A DNA stretch of 64,000 bases from Streptomyces sp. WAC05374 (GCF_004353505.1 NZ_SMNQ01000001.1:496001-560000), one strand, 5' to 3'. Numbered from the stretch's first letter, positions 8,239 to 19,120 are shown. Translations and numbers: made by a program. Notes: generated by a model from the letters alone, not told the origin.

Positions 8239-8248
8239 GTTCGAAATT
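8239..8248. promoter_or_regulatory. Putative IclR operator box (AATTTCGAAC on minus strand)
   Basis: The box lies immediately upstream of the IclR start. The same core recurs at 8441-8449, 8459-8468 and 10793-10802, always just before transcription units of this catabolic locus, which is why I read it as the regulator's binding site. Confidence 0.55.
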
Positions 8249-8402
8249 CCGGCCATTGGCCGGTATGACGAACACAGGCTAACCGCAGCCACTTCGCCGG
8301 GCAATGGCCGTGCGCTCCCGTCACGGCCGCACCGGAGCCGACCCCGCGGCGGCGGGCAACTGCCGTACGGAGAGGGGCGGAAGGCGGAACCCGCGCACCC
8401 CA

Positions 8403-8431
8403 TTGACACCTCCCGAGCGGTTGCATACGGT
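8403..8431 (+). promoter_or_regulatory. Promoter of the dehydratase operon
   Basis: A perfect -35 element TTGACA (8403-8408) is followed after 17 bases by TACGGT (8426-8431), fitting the main vegetative sigma factor. Two putative IclR boxes start 10 and 28 bases downstream, where bound repressor would block initiation. Confidence 0.65.
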
Positions 8432-8440
8432 CACGCCCAG

Positions 8441-8468
8441 ATTTCGAACGCGTGACGAAATATCGAAC
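8441..8468. promoter_or_regulatory. Two putative IclR operator boxes
   Basis: ATTTCGAAC at 8441-8449 and ATATCGAAC at 8460-8468 are in the same orientation, 19 bases apart (about two helical turns), between the promoter and the GTG at 8490. That spacing suits two IclR dimers on one face of the DNA. Confidence 0.55.
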
Positions 8469-8489
8469 GAGCGCGAGAGGGCAACTGCC

Positions 8490-9644
8490 GTGCGCATCAC
8501 GGGAATCAGCACTCATGTCGTCGGGACCCCCTGGCGCAATCTCACCTATGTGCTCGTCCACACCGACGAAGGGCTCACCGGCGTCGGCGAGACGCGCATG
8601 CTGGGTCATACGGACGCCCTGGCCGGCTACCTCAGGGAGGCCGAGACCAACCACATCGCCGGGTCGGACCCGTTCGCCGTGGAGGATCTGGTGCGCCGTA
8701 TGAAGTACGGCGACTACGGGCGGGCCGGTGAGATCGTGATGTCCGGCATCGCGGTCGTCGAGATGGCGTGCTGGGACATCAAGGGCAAGGCGCTGGGGGT
8801 GCCGGTCTGGCAGCTCCTCGGCGGCCGGGTGACCGACACGGTCCCGGCGTACGCGAACGGCTGGTACACCACCGAGCGGACCCCCGAGGCGTACCACCGG
8901 GCCGCCAAGGGGGTCATGGCGCGCGGTTACCGGGCGCTGAAGATCGACCCGTTCGGCACCGGCCACTTCGAGCTGGACGCGGAGCGGACCCGGTACGCGG
9001 TGTCGCTGATCGAGGCGGTGCGGGACGCGATCGGGCCGGACGCCGAGCTGATGCTGGAGATGCACGGGCGCTTCAGCCCGGCCACGGCGGTGCGCCTGGC
9101 CAGGGAGATGGCTCCGTTCCGCCCGGCCTGGCTGGAGGAGCCGGTGCCGCCGGAGAACCTCAAGGCCCTGGCGAAGGTGGCCGGGAAGGTGGACATGCCC
9201 GTGGCGACGGGTGAACGCATCCACGACCGGATCGAGTTCCGCGAGCTGTTCGAGTCGCAGGCGGCCGACATCATCCAGCCGGACGTGGGGCACATCGGCG
9301 GCATCCTGGAGACCCGCAAGCTGGCGGCCACGGCGGAGACGCACTACATGATGGTCGCCCCGCACAACGTGGGCGGCTCGGTCCTCACCGCGGCCTCCCT
9401 GCAACTGGCCGCGTGCACACCCAACTTCAAGATCCTGGAGCACTTCAACGACTTCGCGGACGCGGAGATCAAGAAGGTCGTCAGGGGTGCCCCCGAGGTG
9501 GATCCGGCCACCGGCTGCTTCGCGGTGTCGCACGCCCCGGGGCTCGGTGTGGAGCTGGACGTGGACGCGGCGGCCGAGTTCCCGCAGCAGCGGGCCCGGT
9601 TCGACCTGTGGGCCGAGGGCTGGGAGAGGAGGGCGCCGAGGTGA
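8490..9644 (+). CDS. Enolase-superfamily sugar-acid dehydratase (mandelate racemase/MLE type)
   Basis: A 384-residue enzyme of the mandelate racemase/muconate lactonizing group. It has a capping domain (1-115) and a (beta/alpha)7-beta barrel. Metal ligands are Glu190 (LMLEMHGR), Glu216 (WLEEPVPP) and Glu242 (TGERI), with the exact 26-residue spacing of the superfamily. Candidate acid/base residues are Lys151 (ALKIDPFG) and His292 (VAPHNVGG). Such enzymes dehydrate aldonates or aldarates to 2-keto-3-deoxy acids; relatives with APHN motifs include galactonate and other aldonate dehydratases. The GTG at 8490 is chosen because GAGAGG lies upstream and it removes a non-homologous extension. It is first in an operon with the overlapping dehydrogenase gene. 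The exact substrate cannot be read from sequence. Confidence 0.92.
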   Translation: MRITGISTHVVGTPWRNLTYVLVHTDEGLTGVGETRMLGHTDALAGYLREAETNHIAGSDPFAVEDLVRRMKYGDYGRAGEIVMSGIAVVEMACWDIKGKALGVPVWQLLGGRVTDTVPAYANGWYTTERTPEAYHRAAKGVMARGYRALKIDPFGTGHFELDAERTRYAVSLIEAVRDAIGPDAELMLEMHGRFSPATAVRLAREMAPFRPAWLEEPVPPENLKALAKVAGKVDMPVATGERIHDRIEFRELFESQAADIIQPDVGHIGGILETRKLAATAETHYMMVAPHNVGGSVLTAASLQLAACTPNFKILEHFNDFADAEIKKVVRGAPEVDPATGCFAVSHAPGLGVELDVDAAAEFPQQRARFDLWAEGWERRAPR

Positions 9645-10666
9645 GCGGGCCGCCGCGCAGCCGGGCTGTGGTGGTCGACCGGCCGGGCGCGTACCGGCTG
9701 GTCGAGCGCGACGTGCCCGGGCCGGGGCCGGGCGAGGTCCTGGTGCGGGTCGCCGCGGCGGGGATCTGCATGAGCGACCGGGAGGTGTACGACGGCCACC
9801 GGGACGCCGCCTACGTCCGCTACCCCGTGATCCCCGGCCACGAGTGGGCGGGGACCGTGGAGGCGGTGGGCGAGGGGGTCGACCCGGCGCTGGTGGGCCG
9901 CAAGACGGTCGCCGAGGGGTTCCGGGCGTGCGGGGTGTGCGAGCGGTGCCGGTGCGGCGAGACGAGCCTGTGCGCGGGCGGGTACGCGGAGACCGGGTTC
10001 ACCGAGCCGGGTGCCTTCGCCGACCACGTCGGCGTTCCGGCGCGGCTGCTGCACCCGCTGCCCGACGACGCCGACCTGCGGGCCGCGGCCCTGCTGGAGC
10101 CGGCCGCCGTGGTCGCGGCGGCCGTACGGGCCGGGCGGCCCCGCCCGGGTCAGCGCGTCGCGGTGGTGGGCGCGGGCACCCTGGGGCTGCTGGCCGTGCA
10201 ACTGCTGGGGGCCTGCTCACCGGCCGAGCTGACGGTGGTCGATCCACGGGCGGCGCGGGGTGAACGGGCGCTGCTGCTGGGGGCGACCGCGGCGGTCGAC
10301 CCGGCGGGTGCGGAGGGGCTCGGCGGGCGGTTCGACCTGGTGGTCGAGACGGCCGGCGCGCCGACCACGGCGGCCTCGTCGTGCCTGCTGGCGCGCCGCG
10401 GCGGCCGGGTGGTGCTGACCGGCATGTTCGGCCCGGGTGCGGCCGGGATCGACCCCGTCCACCTGTCGCTGAGCCAGCTCGAGGTCCGCAGCGTCTTCGG
10501 TGCCCCTTCGTCGGCCTGGTCGGACGCGGTACGGGCCTTCGGGCTCGGTCTGCTCGATCCGGCGCCGCTGATCACGCACGAGTTCCCGCTGGAGCGGTTC
10601 GCGGACGCCGTCGCGCTGGTCGGCGGCGGCGACCCGGGGACCGGCAAGGTGCTGCTGCGCCCGTAG
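9641..10666 (+). CDS. Zinc-dependent medium-chain alcohol/sugar dehydrogenase
   Basis: A 341-residue NAD(P)-dependent enzyme of the sorbitol/threonine dehydrogenase branch. Catalytic zinc ligands are Cys43 (GICMSD) and His67-Glu68 (IPGHEWAG). The structural zinc lobe has Cys97, 100, 103 and 111 with standard spacing. A Rossmann glycine motif VVGAGTLGLLAV lies near 175. The GTG at 9641 overlaps the dehydratase stop (GTGA), and GGAGAGGAGGG lies upstream, so the two are translationally coupled. Likely roles are oxidation of an aldose to its lactone or of a sugar alcohol or keto-deoxy intermediate. With the SMP-30 lactonase and the dehydratase it could complete an oxidative non-phosphorylated sugar route, which is inference. 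Confidence 0.92.
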   Translation: MSGPPRSRAVVVDRPGAYRLVERDVPGPGPGEVLVRVAAAGICMSDREVYDGHRDAAYVRYPVIPGHEWAGTVEAVGEGVDPALVGRKTVAEGFRACGVCERCRCGETSLCAGGYAETGFTEPGAFADHVGVPARLLHPLPDDADLRAAALLEPAAVVAAAVRAGRPRPGQRVAVVGAGTLGLLAVQLLGACSPAELTVVDPRAARGERALLLGATAAVDPAGAEGLGGRFDLVVETAGAPTTAASSCLLARRGGRVVLTGMFGPGAAGIDPVHLSLSQLEVRSVFGAPSSAWSDAVRAFGLGLLDPAPLITHEFPLERFADAVALVGGGDPGTGKVLLRP

Positions 10667-10722
10667 GGCCGGCCGGGCCTGCGCGCCCGGAGGTCCCCGT
10701 GGCACGGCGGCCCTCGTATGCC

Positions 10723-10767
10723 GTACGGCGGTACGGGGTGCCCTGCTCGCATCCCGTACCGCCGTAC
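10723..10767 (+). terminator. Long perfect hairpin between the two catabolic transcription units
   Basis: Arms GTACGGCGGTACGGG (10723-10737) and CCCGTACCGCCGTAC (10753-10767) are perfectly complementary. Pairing continues inward through GTGC/GCAT (one G-T wobble), giving a 19-base-pair stem with a seven-base loop. It lies 57 bases after the dehydrogenase stop and 25 bases before a putative IclR box. It is probably a terminator or a processing barrier; no strong U-run follows. Confidence 0.7.
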
Positions 10768-10792
10768 ACCCACTCTTCCGAACCACGTCCGA

Positions 10793-10805
10793 CATATCGA
10801 ACATG
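10793..10805. promoter_or_regulatory. Putative IclR operator before the transporter operon
   Basis: CATATCGAACATG at 10793-10805 carries the TATCGAAC core seen in front of the dehydratase gene. It is placed 8 bases before the GTG at 10814 and would tie the transporter operon to the same regulator. Confidence 0.5.
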
Positions 10806-10813
10806 GGAGTCCT

Positions 10814-11782
10814 GTGACCGCCCCGTCCCTGCCCCGCCGTCCCGGCGCCGGCGCCCTGGCCGCCATCGGCCATCCGTCGCCCGCCGCCGACCCGGCCGAC
10901 ACCTCGCCGCACACGTTCCCCGACGGCGGTACCTGGCGCACCGAGATCCCCTCCGTGGAGGGCCCGGAGGCCCTGGGCGTCGTCCTGGAGGAGAGTGCCC
11001 GGCTCGGCGTCCCCGTCCACCGCGTCAGCCAGGGCAGCGGCGTCTGGATGCTCACCGACTCCGAGATCACCTCGATGGTGGAGTCCTGCGCCGAACGCGA
11101 CATCGAGCTGTGCCTGTTCACCGGTCCGCGCGGCACCTGGGACATCGGAGCGGGCACCCGTACCGACGCGGGCGGCGCCGGACCGCGGGCCCGGGGCCAC
11201 GACGCGCTCGCCGGCTGCGTGGAGGACGCGTGCCGCGCCACCGCGCTGGGCGTGCGCTGCCTGCTCGTCGCCGACGAGGGCGTGCTGTGGACACTGCACC
11301 GACTGCGCGTGGCCGGGCACCTGCCCGCCGGCACCACGTTCAAGCTGTCCGCGCTCACCGGCCCGGTCAACCCGGCCTCGTACGCCGTGTACGAACGGCT
11401 CGGCGCGGACTCCATCAACGTGCCCTCCGACCTGACCCTGGACCACCTCACCGAGATCCGGCTGGCCGCCCGCGCGCCGATGGACCTGTACGTCGAGGCG
11501 CCCGACGACCTCGGCGGCTGCGTCCGGATGTACGAGGCCGCCGAGCTGATCCGGCGCGGGGCCCCGCTCTACCTGAAGTTCGGCCTGAGCCGCTCCCCCG
11601 GCATCTACCCCTACGGCGCGCAGTTGCGGGACGCCGCGCTCGCCACCGCCCGTGAGCGGGTCCGCCGGGGCCGGCTCGTCCTCGACCTGCTGGCCCGGCA
11701 CGGCGCGGACGGCGGGATGTCCCCGCTCGGCTCGCGGCTGCCGGGCGAGCTGTGCCGTTTCCCCGTCCCGGAAGGGGACTGA
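10814..11782 (+). CDS. TIM-barrel protein resembling U32 peptidases, first gene of a sugar ABC operon
   Basis: A 322-residue cytoplasmic protein without signal peptide or membrane segment. Segments such as [31 protein letters not shown] and [11 protein letters not shown], with alternating strand and helix character, suggest a (beta/alpha)8 barrel like the U32 peptidase or collagenase-like family. I cannot place catalytic residues, and a proteolytic role would be odd here. The gene lies two bases before the binding-protein gene, so it is part of the sugar transporter operon and may act on a sugar-derived intermediate. No aldolase for a keto-deoxy acid is otherwise visible in the locus, so this protein is a candidate; that is speculation. 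GTG 10814 has GGGAG just upstream. Confidence 0.6.
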   Translation: MTAPSLPRRPGAGALAAIGHPSPAADPADTSPHTFPDGGTWRTEIPSVEGPEALGVVLEESARLGVPVHRVSQGSGVWMLTDSEITSMVESCAERDIELCLFTGPRGTWDIGAGTRTDAGGAGPRARGHDALAGCVEDACRATALGVRCLLVADEGVLWTLHRLRVAGHLPAGTTFKLSALTGPVNPASYAVYERLGADSINVPSDLTLDHLTEIRLAARAPMDLYVEAPDDLGGCVRMYEAAELIRRGAPLYLKFGLSRSPGIYPYGAQLRDAALATARERVRRGRLVLDLLARHGADGGMSPLGSRLPGELCRFPVPEGD

Positions 11783-11784
11783 CC

Positions 11785-12893
11785 ATGCGCATCACCCGCA
11801 GAACCGCCGTGACGGCCTCGCTCGCCGCGCTGCTCTCCGCCCCGCTCGCCGCCTGCGGCCAGGAGGCCAGGGGCGGCAGCCGCTACCGGCCGGCGGGGGG
11901 CAAGGGCGGCACCGTCGGACTGGCCATGCCCACCAAGGCGTCCGAGCGGTGGATAGCCGACGGCGAGAACATGGCGGAGCGGTTCCGCGAGGCGGGGTAC
12001 GCGACCGACCTCCAGTACGGCGACGACAAGGTCGAGAACCAGATCGCCCAGATCGAGAACATGATCACCAAGGGTCGCCGACTGCTGGTGATCGCGGCGA
12101 TCGACGGCTCGGCCCTCACCGAGGTGCTCCGGCGGGCCGACGGCGCGGGCATACCCGTGATCGCGTACGACCGCCTCATCATGGGCAGCGAACACGTCGG
12201 CCACTACGCGTCGTTCGACAACGAGCGGGTCGGCGAGCTCCAGGCGGCGTACGTCGTGGGGGCGCTGAAGCTCGGCCCGCCGGCCTCCGCGGGGAAGTCG
12301 TACAACATCGAGCTGTTCGCGGGCTCGCCGGACGACAACAACACCAGGTACTTCTGGAACGGCGCCATGAAGGTGCTCCAGCCGTACCTCGCGAGCGGCC
12401 GGCTCGTGGTGCGCAGCGGGCAGACCCGGATGAACCAGGCGACCACCCTGCGCTGGGACGGTGGCACCGCGCAGAAGCGGATGGACGACCTGATCAGCAA
12501 GAACTACGGCGAGCAGCGCGTCGACGCGGTCCTCTCCCCCTACGACGGCATCTCGCTGGGCATCATCTCGGCCCTCAAGAGCGCCGGTTACGGCACCGGG
12601 AGCCGGCCGCTGCCGGTGGTGACGGGGCAGGACGCGGAGCTGGCCTCGGTGAAGTCGATCATCCGGGGCGAACAGACGCAGACGGTCTTCAAGGACACCC
12701 GGAAGCTCGCGGCGCAGGCGGTGCTGATGGGCGACGCCGTCCTCAACGGCCGCGAGCCCCGGGTCAACAACACCACGGACTACGACAACGGCAGGAAGAC
12801 GGTGCCGTCGTTCCTGCTGGACCCGGTCAGCATCGACCGGACCAACACCCGGCTCCTCGTCGACGAGGGCTACTTCACCGCCGGGGAGCTGAC

Positions 12894-12897
<4 letters not shown>
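11785..12897 (+). CDS. Sugar ABC transporter substrate-binding lipoprotein (ChvE/XylF type)
   Basis: A 370-residue lipoprotein with a twin-arginine-like start (MRITRRTAV) and lipobox LAAC (Cys24). The mature part is a two-lobed periplasmic-binding fold of the ribose/xylose class: [46 protein letters not shown] and [10 protein letters not shown] are typical of ChvE-like multiple-monosaccharide binders. It delivers aldoses to the cognate permease. It sits two bases after the U32-like gene and overlaps the ATPase start (GTGA), so it is made from the same transcript. Confidence 0.94.
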
Positions 12898-14465
<1,568 letters not shown>

Positions 14466-14474
14466 GGCCCCGCC

Positions 14475-15704
14475 ATGACCACCACGACCACTCCCCCGCG
14501 TCCCCTGCCGGAGGACGCCCCGCCGCGGCCGTCGGCGGCCGCGCTGCTGCTGAACGCGGTACGCGGCAACATGCGCCAGTACGGCATGCTGATCGCCCTG
14601 GCGTTCATCGTCGTGCTGTTCCAGATCTGGACGGACGGCACGCTGCTGCTGCCGAACAACGTCTCCAACCTGATCCAGCAGAACGGCTACATCCTCATTC
14701 TGGCCATGGGCATGATGATCGTCATCGTCGCCGGCCACATCGACCTGTCCGTCGGGTCGCTCGTCGCCTTCGTCGGCGCCATGGCGGCGGTGATGATGGT
14801 CAAGCACGACATGCCCTGGGTGCTCGCCCTGGTGCTGTCGCTGCTGATCGGCGCGGTCGCGGGCGCCTGGCAGGGGTTCTTCATCGCCTACCTCGGCATC
14901 CCGTCGTTCATCGTGACGCTGGCCGGCATGCTCCTCTTCCGGGGGCTCACCCAGATCGTCCTGGAGGGCCGGTCGATCGCCCCGTTCCCGGAGGGCTTCC
15001 AGAACATCGCCAAGGGCTTCATCCCGGAGATGGGCCCCTACACCCAGTACCACAATCCCACGCTGCTGCTCGGCCTCCTCGCCGTCGGCCTGCTGCTGCT
15101 GCGCGAGTGGCGCGACCGGCGGCGGCAGCTCGCGCACGAGCTGGACGTGCTGCCGTTCGGCCTGTGGGCGCTGAAGTGCACGGCCGTCACGGCCGCGGTG
15201 GTGGCGTTCACCCTGACGCTGGCCAGCTTCCACGGCGTACCGGTGGTGATGCTCCTCATGTGCGGGCTGCTCCTCGCGCTGGGGCATGTGATGCGCAACG
15301 CGGTGATCGGACGCCATGTGTACGCGCTGGGCGGCAACAAGGCGGCGGCGAAGCTGTCGGGCGTCAACGACAGGCGGGTCACCTTCCTCGTCTTCGTCAC
15401 CATGGGCGTGCTGGCGGCGCTGGCGGGCTGCGTGTACGCGGCACGGCTGAACGCGGGCACACCGCAGGCGGGGCTGAACTTCGAGCTGGAGGCCATCGCG
15501 GCGGCGTTCATCGGCGGCGCCTCGATGAGCGGCGGCGTCGGCACGGTGATGGGCGCCGTGATCGGCGGCCTGGTGCTGGGCGTGCTGAACAACGGGATGT
15601 CGCTGGTCGGCATCGGCACGGACTACCAGCAGGTCATCAAGGGCCTGGTGCTGCTGGCGGCGGTCGGATTCGACGTCTGGAACAAGCGCAGGGCGGGTTC
15701 CTAG
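14475..15704 (+). CDS. gguB: Sugar ABC transporter permease (GguB-like)
   Basis: A 409-residue inner-membrane protein of the BPD_transp_2 family with about ten membrane segments. The diagnostic stretches VIVAGHIDLSVGS and IPSFIVTLAGMLLFRGLTQI match the GguB/XylH group. A roughly 35-residue Pro/Thr-rich cytoplasmic tail precedes the first membrane span. With the two preceding genes it forms a complete importer for monosaccharides such as galactose, arabinose, xylose or glucose. The mutarotase gene downstream supports an aldose substrate. Confidence 0.95.
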   Translation: MTTTTTPPRPLPEDAPPRPSAAALLLNAVRGNMRQYGMLIALAFIVVLFQIWTDGTLLLPNNVSNLIQQNGYILILAMGMMIVIVAGHIDLSVGSLVAFVGAMAAVMMVKHDMPWVLALVLSLLIGAVAGAWQGFFIAYLGIPSFIVTLAGMLLFRGLTQIVLEGRSIAPFPEGFQNIAKGFIPEMGPYTQYHNPTLLLGLLAVGLLLLREWRDRRRQLAHELDVLPFGLWALKCTAVTAAVVAFTLTLASFHGVPVVMLLMCGLLLALGHVMRNAVIGRHVYALGGNKAAAKLSGVNDRRVTFLVFVTMGVLAALAGCVYAARLNAGTPQAGLNFELEAIAAAFIGGASMSGGVGTVMGAVIGGLVLGVLNNGMSLVGIGTDYQQVIKGLVLLAAVGFDVWNKRRAGS

Positions 15705-15725
15705 TCCCCCACACAGGGAGTCGGT

Positions 15726-16874
15726 ATGGACACGAGCAGACGGAAGGTGCTGGCGGCCGCGGCCGCGGCGGGAGTCATGGCGGCGGCCCCGGTCACCGCG
15801 TACGCGTCAGGAGGCGGGAGACCGGTGAAGGAACGATTCGGCACGCTCGCCGACGGGACGGCGGTGCACCGCTGGACGCTGCGGAACGGCGGCACACGGC
15901 TGAAGGTGCTGTCCTACGGCGGCATCGTGCAGTCCCTGGAGCTACCGGACCGGCACGGGCGGTACGCCAACGTGTCGCTGGGCTTCGACGACCTCGACGC
16001 GTACGTGTCGTCGTCGCCGTATTTCGGGGCGCTGATCGGCCGGTACGGCAACCGGATCGCGGGCGGCCGCTTCACCCTGGACGGCAGGGAGCACAGGCTG
16101 TCCGTCAACGACGGGCCGAACAGCCTGCACGGCGGCGCACGCGGCTTCGACAAGCGGGTGTGGGACGTGGAGCCGTTCACCGGCCGCACCGGCGTCGGGC
16201 TGGTGCTGCGGTACGTCAGCGCGGACGGCGAAATGGGCTACCCGGGCACGCTGCGGGTGACGGTCACGTACACCCTCACCCCGCGCGGGGAGTGGCGCGT
16301 CGACTACGCGGCGACCACCGACCGGGCAACCGTGGTGAACCTGACGAACCACACGTACTACAACCTGGCCGGCGAGGGCGGCGGTGACATCCTCGGCCAC
16401 GAACTGCGCCTCGCCGCGTCGCGCTACACGCCGACCGACGCGACCCTGATCCCGACCGGTGAACTGGCCCCGGTGGCCGGCACGCCGTTCGACTTCCGAA
16501 GCGGCAAGCCGATCGGCGAGGACATCCGCACGGCGCACCCTCAACTGGTCCTCGCCCAGGGGTACGACCACAACTGGGTGCTGGACAAGGGCGCCACGGC
16601 CCGTCCGCGGCCCGTCGCGACGCTGCGCGACCCGGGCTCCGGGCGCACCATGACGATCGCCACCACGGAACCGGGCGTGCAGTTCTACTCGGGCAACTTC
16701 CTGGACGGCACCCTCGCCGGCCCGTCCGGGCGCACCTACCGGCAGGGCGACGGGCTGTGCCTGGAGACGCAAGCCTTCCCCGACTCCCCGAACCGGCCGG
16801 AGTTCCCGTCGACGGTGCTGCGGCCGGGAGAGACGTACCGCTCCACGACGGTGCACCGCTTCCGGGCCCACTGA
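15726..16874 (+). CDS. Exported aldose 1-epimerase (galactose mutarotase)
   Basis: A 382-residue protein interconverting alpha and beta anomers of aldoses. A twin-arginine motif (SRRKVL) and hydrophobic stretch to about residue 32 indicate Tat export. The GalM fold shows RYGNRIAGGRF, GPNSLHGG, the catalytic-His segment NHTYYNL, DHNWVLDK, PGVQFYSGN and the catalytic-Glu segment LCLETQAFPD. It lies 21 bases after the permease gene with GGGAG upstream of ATG 15726. An extracytoplasmic mutarotase would supply the anomer preferred by the binding protein. It converges on the phosphatase gene nine bases away. Confidence 0.95.
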   Translation: MDTSRRKVLAAAAAAGVMAAAPVTAYASGGGRPVKERFGTLADGTAVHRWTLRNGGTRLKVLSYGGIVQSLELPDRHGRYANVSLGFDDLDAYVSSSPYFGALIGRYGNRIAGGRFTLDGREHRLSVNDGPNSLHGGARGFDKRVWDVEPFTGRTGVGLVLRYVSADGEMGYPGTLRVTVTYTLTPRGEWRVDYAATTDRATVVNLTNHTYYNLAGEGGGDILGHELRLAASRYTPTDATLIPTGELAPVAGTPFDFRSGKPIGEDIRTAHPQLVLAQGYDHNWVLDKGATARPRPVATLRDPGSGRTMTIATTEPGVQFYSGNFLDGTLAGPSGRTYRQGDGLCLETQAFPDSPNRPEFPSTVLRPGETYRSTTVHRFRAH

Positions 16875-16883
16875 CCGGACGGT

Positions 16884-19025
16884 TCAGACGGGCGCGACCG
16901 TGCGGAGCAGGAGCAGCGCGATGTCGTCGTGGCGGGGCGCCGAGCCCTGGGCGTGGCCGATCAGCGTGTCGGCGAGCTCGTCCAGGCTCGCGTCCCCGCT
17001 GCCGCTCCAGGCGACCTGCCGGGCCAGCTCGGCGGTCGCCTCGTCGATGTCGACGCCGGGCGCCTCGACGAGGCCGTCGGTGAAGAGGGCCAGCACGGTG
17101 CCGATGGGCAGGGTGACCCCGGCCGTCGGGTAGTCGGCGGCCGGGTCGATGCCGAGGAGCAGGCCGGGTGGCAGGTCGAGCACCTCGCCGCGCCCGTCCG
17201 GGTGGCGCACCACGGGAGGCGGGTGGCCGGCGGTGGCGAGCAGGGCCCGGTGGTGCTTCAGGTCGATGTGCGCGTACAGACAACTGGTGAACAGGCCCGG
17301 GTCGAGGTCGGTGAGCAGGCGGTTGGTGCGGGCCAGGACCTCGCCGGGCGGTGCGCCGGCGCTCGCGTGCACGGCGGCCCGGACCTGGCCCATGAGGGCG
17401 GCCGCCTCGACGGTGTGGCCCTGGACGTCGCCGATGGTCGCGGCGGCGGTCGTGCCGCTGAGCCGGATCAGGTCGTAGAAGTCGCCGCCGACGCCCGTGG
17501 CGTGCCCGGCGGGGAGGTAGCGGGCGGCGACCTCCAGGCCGGGGACGTGGGGCAGGGTGTGCGGGAGGAGCCCCGCCTGGAGGCGGTGGGCGAGCTCGTG
17601 CTTGCTGTCGTAGAGCCGGGCGCGGTCCAGGGCCTGGGCGAGGAGCCCGGCCAGCGAGGTGAGGATGGCGCGCTCCCCGGGGTGGAAGGTGCGCGCCCGC
17701 TCGTAGGCGAGGACCAGCGAGCCGACCGGCCGGCCGGAGGCGATCAGGGGCAGGAAGGCCCACGCGGCGCCCGCGCTGCCCAGGACGACGGCGGCGGGGA
17801 ACTCGTCCGCCAGTTCCTCCCGGCTGCCGTAGAACAACGGGGTCCCGGTGGCCAGGACACGTGCCGCCGGTGTGTCGGAGGCCAGCGGAGCGGAGTCGAA
17901 CCGGGCCACCGCGTCGGCGTAACCGCGGTGTCCGGCGACCCGCAGCCGGCCTTCCTCCGCGGTGAGCACCGCCAGGGCGTGGACGCCGAGGGCCGGGGTG
18001 ATCTGGTCGGCGGCCTGGTCGACCACGTCCCGCACCCCGGCGGCCTCGGTGAGGGAGGCGGCCAGGTGCATCAGGTGGTAGAGGCTGGTCGCCCGGCTGG
18101 GCAGGGCCGACTGCGCGGTGTGCTCCGCCTCCTCCTCCCCGGTGGCCCCGGCACCGTGGGCGTGCCCGTCGGGGCCGGCGGGCGTGATGCGGACGCTGAT
18201 GCCGGTGGCGTCGGGATGCAGCTCGAAGCGGAGCCAGTGGTCGGGCGGGCGCAGCGTGGTGAACGACGTGGTCCGGCGGCTGATGACCGCGGCCCGGTAG
18301 CGGTCCTCGACGGCGGGGTTGTCCATCCAGGGCAGGGCCTCCCACGGCAGGGCGCCGGCCAGTTCCTCGGCGTCGATGCCCAGGAGGTCAGCCGCCTCCT
18401 CGGTGAGGAAGGTGACCCGGCCGTTCAGGTCGAGGGCGCAACTGCCGCCGGGCAGGCGGTGCACGAACTCGACGGCCGCGGCGGCCTCGACGGGCCCCGG
18501 GGTACGGCGGGCGGGGCGCACGATCCGGGGCTGCCGTCCCGGGAGCACGGGCACGCCCTCGTCCGCGGCCAGCACCAGGACCCGCGCCATCCGGTCGCAG
18601 CCCTCGTGGACGGCGGCCTCCTCGGCCTCGGCGAGCCGGGACGCGTGCCCCCCGGGCCACAGCAGCACCAGGCCGCCCCAGGTGGTGCCGTCCGCTGCCA
18701 GGGGGGAGGCGGCCAGGGAGAACGGGTAGGGGAGGACGAGCCCCGGGCGGGGGTAGCGGCGGGCCATGTCCTCCCGGTCCGCGATCCACACCAGCCGCCC
18801 GCCGGCCACGGCATCGGCCAGGGGCACGGGGTCGCCGGGCGCGACCCGCATCCACGGGGCGGCGAACTCCAGGGACACCCCGCTCAGCACGGCCAGGCGC
18901 AGGGCGCTGTCCCCGGGCGGCCGCAGGTACACCATGCCGATGGACGCGCCCGTCCGCCGCATGGCGTCGGTCAGGGCGGCGCCCAGCGACCGCAGGCCCG
19001 AACCCGCCTCCTCGGGGTTCTTCAC
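16884..19025 (-). CDS. GAF-PAS-GAF-PP2C serine/threonine phosphatase (SpoIIE type)
   Basis: A 713-residue soluble signalling protein. An N-terminal GAF-like domain covers about 10-160 and a PAS domain about 190-285 (LDLNGRVTFLTEEAADLLG). A second GAF domain covers about 310-475, and a SpoIIE-type PP2C domain about 490-710 with metal-binding motifs GVGGDFYD, IGDVQGH, FTDGLVE and HDDIALLLL. Such proteins dephosphorylate anti-sigma antagonists and so release stress sigma factors in response to a sensed signal. It has no C-terminal HATPase domain, unlike the two other phosphatases of the window. The GTG at 19025 lacks a clear ribosome binding site, so a slightly internal start is possible. The gene is monocistronic. 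Confidence 0.94.
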   Translation of the reverse strand: MKNPEEAGSGLRSLGAALTDAMRRTGASIGMVYLRPPGDSALRLAVLSGVSLEFAAPWMRVAPGDPVPLADAVAGGRLVWIADREDMARRYPRPGLVLPYPFSLAASPLAADGTTWGGLVLLWPGGHASRLAEAEEAAVHEGCDRMARVLVLAADEGVPVLPGRQPRIVRPARRTPGPVEAAAAVEFVHRLPGGSCALDLNGRVTFLTEEAADLLGIDAEELAGALPWEALPWMDNPAVEDRYRAAVISRRTTSFTTLRPPDHWLRFELHPDATGISVRITPAGPDGHAHGAGATGEEEAEHTAQSALPSRATSLYHLMHLAASLTEAAGVRDVVDQAADQITPALGVHALAVLTAEEGRLRVAGHRGYADAVARFDSAPLASDTPAARVLATGTPLFYGSREELADEFPAAVVLGSAGAAWAFLPLIASGRPVGSLVLAYERARTFHPGERAILTSLAGLLAQALDRARLYDSKHELAHRLQAGLLPHTLPHVPGLEVAARYLPAGHATGVGGDFYDLIRLSGTTAAATIGDVQGHTVEAAALMGQVRAAVHASAGAPPGEVLARTNRLLTDLDPGLFTSCLYAHIDLKHHRALLATAGHPPPVVRHPDGRGEVLDLPPGLLLGIDPAADYPTAGVTLPIGTVLALFTDGLVEAPGVDIDEATAELARQVAWSGSGDASLDELADTLIGHAQGSAPRHDDIALLLLRTVAPV

Positions 19026-19120
19026 GCTTCAAGCGTGCCCCGCCGGGCCGCCGTACGCAGGTCGGCCCGGACGCCGGACCGAGGCGCCCGGCGTCCCGGC
19101 CGCGGTGAGGGGCGGGTCGC

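Noticed and set aside
16875..16883. Terminator between the mutarotase and phosphatase genes
   Set aside because: The gap is nine bases and no hairpin is visible.
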